This document shows positions 6,301 to 12,309 of a stretch of 12,309 bases of DNA, piece by piece. The notes below the pieces were generated by a model. It did not search any database and was not told the DNA's origin. It saw nothing but the letters and a program-made list of their open reading frames with translations. The first letter of the stretch is position 1. Each line of letters starts with the position of its first letter. The translations under genes and the position numbers were made by a program. This stretch comes from Campylobacterales bacterium (lineage in GTDB: Bacteria > Campylobacterota > Campylobacteria > Campylobacterales > QNZT01): assembly GCA_027055005.1 (NCBI GenBank), contig JALUNR010000069.1, forward strand, positions 1-12,309, written 5' to 3'.

Positions 6301-9300
6301 TCAATTAGATGTAATATCAATACTAAAATAAATCCTATCTGTTGTAAATCCTTGTTTGTGCCACATTTTTGCATCTATAACAAATGGTATTTTGGTTTTA
6401 TACTCTTTTCCAGTTGGAAGAGTATCGTTATCATTAGCATCATATACTATTTTTAGAGTATTATCCCAATCTGCTACTAAACCTGTATTCATTTTATAAC
6501 TATCATCATTTGTTGCTTTTAGTTTTAATATGTAGCTATTTCCATCTTCATCAAAAACGGGTATATTTAAAGTTGTTGTACCTCTATCCCACCATACACC
6601 TTTTGTAGGTCCTACCTTATTATCTAAAGCTACAAAATAAATAGAAGTACTATCATCTTTATATGTAGTACTAAAATCTGTTCCATCCAATATTACACTA
6701 TGTCCTTTTATAAGATTTTGTAGATTTAAAACAACATTTCCCATATATTCTTCATTATTTTCCACCCTTTTCTTAACTTTTAAAATAATCTTATTTCTAG
6801 CAAAATATCTTCTGTGTAATTGTAAATTATTATCACTAGGATCAATCCAAACTTTTATCTTAGTTTTTGATGAGTTTACTTGTGTTGGATCATTTATTTT
6901 TAGCATTTTATCGCCATCAAATTTTGCAATTCTAACTATAATATCTTTATCATTCCCTAAATCATCAACAGATGCTATCGTTAGTAAAGAATATCCAACT
7001 TTACCTCTATCAGTAGGAGAAACTTCCATATCATCTCCAATTTTATTATCCACCGTCATATAGATAGATTTTGCATCTATCTCAAACTCTTTTATACTTT
7101 GACATTGACTAAGTTCACTATTTAAACATATATCATTTATAGTTAAATTTGATAAAGGTGTTGTTGTTTCTCTACTTAATATATCTTTATAGATTTTACT
7201 TCTTAGTGAATCACTAATTTGAGCACGGTCAGTCATATCTTGTAGAGTATCAAATAAAGCCGTTTTATTACTATCAGCAAAATCGACACCTCTAAAATAA
7301 TCACTCAAATAGCTACCACTATAACTGTTATCTAAAAATCTATCAAACAAATCTTCAACTGCTCTATCAAAACCACTCTCATCTTTTAGTTTTCTCAAAT
7401 AGTATTTTGCTAAGTATCTATTTTGATTACGATAACTTCTAAGTGATCTTTTATCTGCTTCATAATTATCAAGATAATCCCATAACTGTTGCATTCCCCA
7501 CTCAGCATTATCACCTTTTCCTTCATCAATACTAGGGGCTTTTAAAATCGTGAAAGCTATATTCTTCCCTGTAACTACTTTTAAGTTTTCAGCACCTTTT
7601 CTACTGTTTGGTTCAAAGAAAAAGTCTTTATCTCTATATTCTTTTGCTAGTGCTATAATCTTTTGAGGTTCATCTTTGGATGCATAATAAAGTGCTAACT
7701 GATACCAAGCATCTGTGTTTTGAGGTACAATATCAACTGCTTTTTTTAAGAGTGCTTCAGCAGAAGAGCTATCTTCATCTTGCATTATTTTTGCTATGTG
7801 TTGAAGTATCATTGATTGGTTGTAGGTATGTTCATCTGTTGCACTAACTCCTGTAACCACTCCTGTAAATCTTTCTAAGCCAGTCTCTCTTATGGTATTT
7901 GTATATTGGTTATATATAAGATGACTGTGAGGAGTTGCTGATTCTCTTGAACCTACTTGATAACCTATATTTGTTTGTAACTGAGTTGAACTTCCTTGCT
8001 TAAAAAACACTCCTACCCAAGCTCTATGCCCTGGTTGTCCAACTCCAATAGATGGACGATTGAGGCACTCATTTACATGTTGACCCATAGTTGATTGTCT
8101 TCCACATACTCCACCATCTTGAAGTATCCTATAAACACTTCTATGAGGAGTCCAATCACTGTTTCTATACCAGACTTCAGGTTTGTCATAATCCCAAGTA
8201 TATGTAGTGTATTGGATAAATCTCTTATCTTTTTTTGCTCCACCATCTATTGCATTTGGTGGATAAGAATCTTCAAGATTAGATTTATCTGTCTCAAAAA
8301 ATCTTTCTTTTACATATTCACACTCTTGTTTTTGTGCACTTTGCTCTAGTGCTAAAAGTTGCCAAGGCTCTTTTGATAAAGAGTAGTTAAAAAGTGGCCA
8401 ATTTGGTTCATCGTCATTAAAATCTTTTGCTGGGATATTGTCAAGTGATATTTTCCAATCTGCTAAATCATAAAAGCTCATCAACATATAAAAGTTTTTA
8501 TCTTTTGGAACAATACCAAGCTCTCCTCTTAACTCATCTGCCATATTATCTCTTGCATTGATTAATCCAACTTTATTTTTATAATCTTTAAAGTGAGCTA
8601 ATATGTAATTTTTTGTTATAGTTGAATTGTTTTCATTATCTATATATATTTGGATTTTATCACAGGGATTACCGCTAGCTGTACAATCAAGACGATTTAA
8701 GCCTTTTGCTACTCTATATAGATTAAGTTGGTCAAAAGAGATATTGTATGTTTGCCTTACTGATGGGGTTATTTGATCTAAAGTATAACCATCATCAAAA
8801 GCTCTTTTTATATTGTAGGTTGCATTCCATAAAGAGTCTGATTCACTATTTGTCAAGTTATACTTAAATTTTAGATAATATCTAAAGTTATAATAAGATA
8901 TACCATTAAAATTTAAATTGCTCTTCCAATTGTTTTCTTGTTGAGAAAATGATGATAACTTCGTATAATCAGTTGTTATATGTTCACTTGTATCTCCAAA
9001 AATAGCTTTTTCAGATATCCCCCTTTCTCTTGCATTTATAGCTAGTCCGATAGCAACATTTAAGTATTTGTTTATAAAATCTTCACTTTTGCCATCTGCT
9101 CTCCATTTTGTTATAAAATCAGCAAAGTTTTTAACTGCATAAGGATTTGCAGGAAATCTTGATGCATATAAGGCTTCTTTTATTTTTTGATGATTTTTTA
9201 TATAATCCCACATATCTTCACTGATAGATGTTGTCATATAATCATCATATATAAGCTTTTCTTTTTCATGAGCATAGTCTAAATAACTTTGTATTAAATC

Positions 9301-12300
9301 ATCTAAGTTGCTACTTGAAGTAAAAGTTCTTGCTTTTTGTAGAAAAGAGTTTTTTTTATCATTTAAATCTTTATTATTAATAGGAGAATTGATAGTTATA
9401 TGTTTTATACTACTATTTACTCCATCACTTGCATTTATATCAAATGTATAATCTTTAACTTCTAATGAATCTGATATACTAACTTTCCCATTACTATTTA
9501 TAGAAAAAGGAACATCCCCTATAATAGTATATGTTAATGAATCTGAATGCAAAGATGTAGCACTAGCTACAAAAACTTTATTTCCTATACCACTAGAACT
9601 TTTTGATATAGTATAATTAGAATCAAGTTCACCAAAAGATGGTTTAAGATTTTGAGATGATAAATAATCAATATAGAGTGCATTTGCAGGTATTATTTTA
9701 AAATCTTCATTGCTATTTGTAAGCTTATACCCAACAGTTATACTTTCTGCTCCTCCACCCTCTTTAAGAAATGCTTTTAGTTTTAAAACCTCTCCAGCTT
9801 CTAAATATATTGATTTACTTTTACCTGCATTTGCCCAATTTTTATAACTATCCCAACTTGTTTTATATGCTACTTTTTTATTATTTATATAAAGTTCTGT
9901 TGCATCATCACCAACGACTGCAAATGTATAATAACCACTTTTAGGAACTTTAAAAACAGTAGTATTTCTTTGACCAAAATTATCTTTTTTCCTACTATAC
10001 ATATCTATAGCATCAACTATCTTTGTTTCATCAGGATTATCTTGATAGTGAGAGTTACTTGTTAGTGAAGAAACAGATGTTCCTGATATACCATACCATC
10101 TTTCTTGCTTAACACCATTTTTTGATAATAATTTCACAGTTATATTTGAATCACTTTGAGATTTTCCATCACTAACTATTACATTAAAGTTATAAGATTG
10201 TTTTATATTACAATCTAATGTATTATTTAGTGTTATTGAGCCATTATTATCTATATCAAAAGGTACATTTCCAATAATTTTATAAGTAAGATTGTCATTT
10301 TGAAAATCTTTAGCTTCTACTTTTCCAACAAATGCTCCTATTTTAGCATCATATCTTATCCCATATGTAATATTTTCCTTTTTGATATATGGTTTATTAG
10401 GGAGTTTTCCATAAACCTTAACTTCGCTCATATGTAAACAATTATTATTATTTGCTTTGACTAATACATAATCACCTATTTTTGATGAATTTAAATCAAT
10501 ACTTTGAACTAAATCACTATTTAATGTGTCAATTAGATTATTTTGATTATATGTACCATTAAAATCATTATTATTTAAATATACTTTTGCATCAGCTAAT
10601 CTATCTCTTAAATCATTTCTATTAACAATAATTATTTTATTAACTTCTGTATCATCTGGTAGTTTAAGTTGCCACCAATTATTTGGTGAAGAACAAGAAG
10701 TATGATTAAAAGTAGTATTGTCATCATCAATAGCATTTTCTGCGGGATATGAAATATCATAAATACTCCCTTGTGTCGCTATACCATAAAGATAAGCTAA
10801 GTTATCTCTTTGATATGGATGTACAACCTCTAAAGTAAAATTACTTGGTCTGCCGTCTATACTACTAGGAATATTTGTAATATCTAAATCAAAAGCTTCA
10901 TCATCTTTCCAATTTGACCAATCTACGATTGAGTTTTGAGGAATATTATCAATAACTCCTTTTGTAATATCTTGATAATCAGGTTTCCAATTAGTTGGCT
11001 TTATCTCTATACCATAACTATCTGCCTTTGATTTTAACTTTTGCCATATAGTTAAATCTGCTCCTGTTCCACTACACTCACTTTTAGGAGTAAAATCAAG
11101 ATTTAGTGGATCTATAAAAATATTATTAACTTTTTTTATTCCATCTAGGATTGTAGTATCATTTCCATCTATACAATTATTTGTAATATTTAAATCACTA
11201 CTTCCAGCTCCCATACTGTATGCATAGCCATCTGGTAAAATTGAAACTGCATTATTTATGATTTTTGTATAGTGAGTATTATTTCCTCTAAGTCCTTTAA
11301 AGTTTCCTGATATTGTTGTACCACTTTTATATAAAGTATTGTTTATCATATCTACTTTATCAGTTTTATTCGCAACTATTCCTTTACCTGTATATAATAA
11401 AAAGTTATTTTTTATTAAGTATCTTCCTGTATAATTTGCATCATTTATTTGAACAAGTATCCCTTCCCCTTCATCTATAGTTAGATGAGCTTTACCTTTT
11501 TTCCAAACACGAGAAAATATCCTACTTTCTACATTAAAAATCAAATTATTTTCTATTTTGATATTTTGTGCATCAGTTGAACCATCACTTGAAGTTGCAT
11601 CTGTAACTCCTATGCCTTTTGTTCCAGCTATTGTCCACCAAGCACAGTTATAAACTATATTATTTTTAAAAGTTATAAAATCTCCACCTTTAGCAGATAT
11701 ACCAGAAGATGGAGCATCATGAACTATACAATCACTAACTTCTACATGATGTCCATTTGTAACGATCCCTGAACCATTATAATATCTATCTCCCTTCCAC
11801 CAGTTTTTTAAAGCATCTTTATATTGTATCTGACTTGCAATTCCTTCTACTTCTATATTTTGTAATTTAACATAATTTCCACTAAGCCTTAATCCTAAAG
11901 TTCCATCAAATTTAAATTTAACTTTTTCATCTTTCCATGGTTTTATAACTAACCATTTATCTTTTGTTCCTGAGCATTTTATCTGTGGAAATGAGCTATT
12001 ATTTTTATTTCCACTTCCAAACCCAGGATTTTTATATATACCACCTCTAAAGTATATTATTTTATCTACTAAAATATTATTTGTATTTGTACATATCTTT
12101 TTCGTATCTTTCAATGGATGTTCAAAACTACCATCGTTATCATCATTTCCATTTATTGAAATAAATATAGCATTTTTAGAAATATTTTGAATTGGATTTG
12201 AAGATTTATGAGAGGTCGATGCAGGAGTAGTATTGTGATTTACTGGTACTGATGTTGGACTATTACTCTGTGTGTTATGATTTACTGTTGGTTTTGGTCT

Positions 12301-12309
12301 TGTGGTATT
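6301..12309 (-). CDS. Giant exported multidomain protein: beta-helix, F-type lectin-like, cadherin-like, PA14-like, transglutaminase-like (5' end outside window)
   Basis: The frame is open to the right edge with no stop, giving 2002 residues here (numbered from 12309); a TTG at 12114 is not the start because the beta-helix begins upstream of it. Visible parts are: Asn/Thr/Pro-rich linker 1-45; right-handed beta-helix about 47-415, opening FISINGNDDNDGS and rich in INN/NN turns; F-type-lectin/F5-8C-like domain about 503-634 (His536, Arg564-x-Asp566); cadherin-like about 640-727; PA14-like about 732-880 (VKQERWYG, YTFAVVGDDATELYINNKKV); second cadherin-like about 888-976; alpha-rich segment about 980-1380; transglutaminase-like core with GGVCGRQS (Cys1402) and GQPGHRAW (His1428); TPR-like about 1505-1540; tandem beta-rich domains about 1740-2002. 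A cell-surface or secreted glycan-binding protein is inferred. No sortase, autotransporter or RTX signal is seen at the C-terminus, so the export route must be read from the missing N-terminus. Substrate and activity are unknown. Confidence 0.85.
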   Translation of the reverse strand, partial: NTTRPKPTVNHNTQSNSPTSVPVNHNTTPASTSHKSSNPIQNISKNAIFISINGNDDNDGSFEHPLKDTKKICTNTNNILVDKIIYFRGGIYKNPGFGSGNKNNSSFPQIKCSGTKDKWLVIKPWKDEKVKFKFDGTLGLRLSGNYVKLQNIEVEGIASQIQYKDALKNWWKGDRYYNGSGIVTNGHHVEVSDCIVHDAPSSGISAKGGDFITFKNNIVYNCAWWTIAGTKGIGVTDATSSDGSTDAQNIKIENNLIFNVESRIFSRVWKKGKAHLTIDEGEGILVQINDANYTGRYLIKNNFLLYTGKGIVANKTDKVDMINNTLYKSGTTISGNFKGLRGNNTHYTKIINNAVSILPDGYAYSMGAGSSDLNITNNCIDGNDTTILDGIKKVNNIFIDPLNLDFTPKSECSGTGADLTIWQKLKSKADSYGIEIKPTNWKPDYQDITKGVIDNIPQNSIVDWSNWKDDEAFDLDITNIPSSIDGRPSNFTLEVVHPYQRDNLAYLYGIATQGSIYDISYPAENAIDDDNTTFNHTSCSSPNNWWQLKLPDDTEVNKIIIVNRNDLRDRLADAKVYLNNNDFNGTYNQNNLIDTLNSDLVQSIDLNSSKIGDYVLVKANNNNCLHMSEVKVYGKLPNKPYIKKENITYGIRYDAKIGAFVGKVEAKDFQNDNLTYKIIGNVPFDIDNNGSITLNNTLDCNIKQSYNFNVIVSDGKSQSDSNITVKLLSKNGVKQERWYGISGTSVSSLTSNSHYQDNPDETKIVDAIDMYSRKKDNFGQRNTTVFKVPKSGYYTFAVVGDDATELYINNKKVAYKTSWDSYKNWANAGKSKSIYLEAGEVLKLKAFLKEGGGAESITVGYKLTNSNEDFKIIPANALYIDYLSSQNLKPSFGELDSNYTISKSSSGIGNKVFVASATSLHSDSLTYTIIGDVPFSINSNGKVSISDSLEVKDYTFDINASDGVNSSIKHITINSPINNKDLNDKKNSFLQKARTFTSSSNLDDLIQSYLDYAHEKEKLIYDDYMTTSISEDMWDYIKNHQKIKEALYASRFPANPYAVKNFADFITKWRADGKSEDFINKYLNVAIGLAINARERGISEKAIFGDTSEHITTDYTKLSSFSQQENNWKSNLNFNGISYYNFRYYLKFKYNLTNSESDSLWNATYNIKRAFDDGYTLDQITPSVRQTYNISFDQLNLYRVAKGLNRLDCTASGNPCDKIQIYIDNENNSTITKNYILAHFKDYKNKVGLINARDNMADELRGELGIVPKDKNFYMLMSFYDLADWKISLDNIPAKDFNDDEPNWPLFNYSLSKEPWQLLALEQSAQKQECEYVKERFFETDKSNLEDSYPPNAIDGGAKKDKRFIQYTTYTWDYDKPEVWYRNSDWTPHRSVYRILQDGGVCGRQSTMGQHVNECLNRPSIGVGQPGHRAWVGVFFKQGSSTQLQTNIGYQVGSRESATPHSHLIYNQYTNTIRETGLERFTGVVTGVSATDEHTYNQSMILQHIAKIMQDEDSSSAEALLKKAVDIVPQNTDAWYQLALYYASKDEPQKIIALAKEYRDKDFFFEPNSRKGAENLKVVTGKNIAFTILKAPSIDEGKGDNAEWGMQQLWDYLDNYEADKRSLRSYRNQNRYLAKYYLRKLKDESGFDRAVEDLFDRFLDNSYSGSYLSDYFRGVDFADSNKTALFDTLQDMTDRAQISDSLRSKIYKDILSRETTTPLSNLTINDICLNSELSQCQSIKEFEIDAKSIYMTVDNKIGDDMEVSPTDRGKVGYSLLTIASVDDLGNDKDIIVRIAKFDGDKMLKINDPTQVNSSKTKIKVWIDPSDNNLQLHRRYFARNKIILKVKKRVENNEEYMGNVVLNLQNLIKGHSVILDGTDFSTTYKDDSTSIYFVALDNKVGPTKGVWWDRGTTTLNIPVFDEDGNSYILKLKATNDDSYKMNTGLVADWDNTLKIVYDANDNDTLPTGKEYKTKIPFVIDAKMWHKQGFTTDRIYFSIDITSN
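6304..7080 (-). repeat. Tandem duplication of a C-terminal beta-rich domain
   Basis: Two copies at the C-terminus of the giant protein align by eye. Copy 1 starts near 7068 (SIYMTVDNKIG, then DRG, DDLGN, and KVWIDPSDNN) and copy 2 near 6645 (SIYFVALDNKVG, then DRG, DEDGN, and KIVYDANDND). The order and spacing of these blocks are kept, and copy 2 runs to the stop codon. I do not recognise the domain family. Confidence 0.6.
9385..10392 (-). repeat. Two related cadherin-like modules flanking the PA14-like domain
   Basis: Two segments of the giant protein share LTYxIIGxVPFxIxxNG followed by a short strand, a Leu turn and FxxxxSDG/FDINASDG. The first copy has its LTYKIIG motif starting at 10290 and the second its LTYTIIG motif starting at 9537. 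Both end in SDG- or NASDG-type strands typical of cadherin-like/Ig-like bacterial modules. The PA14-like domain is encoded between them (about 10116-9670), suggesting duplication of a spacer module around an inserted domain. Confidence 0.65.
12229..12285 (-). repeat. Imperfect 14-residue tandem repeat in the linker (VNHNT units)
   Basis: The motif VNHNT is encoded at 12285-12271 and again at 12243-12229, 42 bases apart and in frame, within an Asn/Thr/Ser/Pro-rich stretch. Codons differ between the copies (CAT AAC ACA versus CAC AAT ACT). It reads as a disordered linker in front of the beta-helix. More copies may lie beyond the window edge. Confidence 0.6.

Noticed and set aside
8095..8349. 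Plus-strand 84-codon frame
   Set aside because: It is antisense to the transglutaminase-like region of the giant gene, which has clear catalytic motifs on the minus strand.
1..12309. CRISPR array, tRNA/rRNA, insertion sequence or integrase
   Set aside because: Coding sequence fills almost the whole window, and I saw no regularly spaced repeats, RNA gene signatures or transposase/integrase motifs.

Overview
The window is AT-rich, with every supported gene on the minus strand, so transcription runs from right to left. Base composition, T-rich spacers and the look of the proteins suggest a Campylobacterota member (Arcobacter / Sulfurimonas / Sulfurospirillum-like). That assignment is an impression, since no rRNA or other marker gene is present.

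Right half (6301-12309): one very large gene, open at the window edge. At least 2002 residues are encoded and the true start lies outside. The product looks like an exported multidomain protein. In order it has an Asn/Thr/Pro-rich linker with a 14-residue repeat, a right-handed parallel beta-helix, an F-type-lectin/F5-8C-like domain, a cadherin-like module, a PA14-like domain, a second cadherin-like module, a long alpha-rich segment leading into a transglutaminase-like domain with visible Cys and His, a TPR-like segment, and two tandem copies of a beta-rich domain at the C-terminus.

A 70-base spacer follows. It holds a perfect 12-bp inverted repeat, a possible promoter -10 and a good ribosome binding site.

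Left half (1-6230): a very tightly packed gene string. In transcription order it encodes an OmpA-family lipoprotein with glycine zippers, a TIM-barrel glycosidase-like protein, a previously untracked 35-residue single-helix membrane protein, an XpaC-family membrane protein, a TelA-family protein, an SPFH-domain protein with a C-terminal GYF_2-like domain, and a double zinc-ribbon protein cut by the window edge. Junctions are a 1-nt gap, a 16-nt overlap, a 4-nt ATGA overlap, a 5-nt gap, a 3-nt gap and another 4-nt ATGA overlap, so translational coupling and a single transcript are likely.

XpaC, TelA, SPFH (YdjI-like) and zinc-ribbon (YdjG-like) proteins recur together in bacteria as a poorly understood membrane/envelope-stress module. 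Here the module sits behind an outer-membrane, peptidoglycan-binding lipoprotein and a sugar-active-looking enzyme, with a tiny membrane protein wired in between. The inference is an envelope maintenance or stress system spanning outer membrane, periplasm and inner membrane. The best candidates for something undescribed are the 35-residue protein, the composite operon and the giant lectin/PA14/transglutaminase-like protein.
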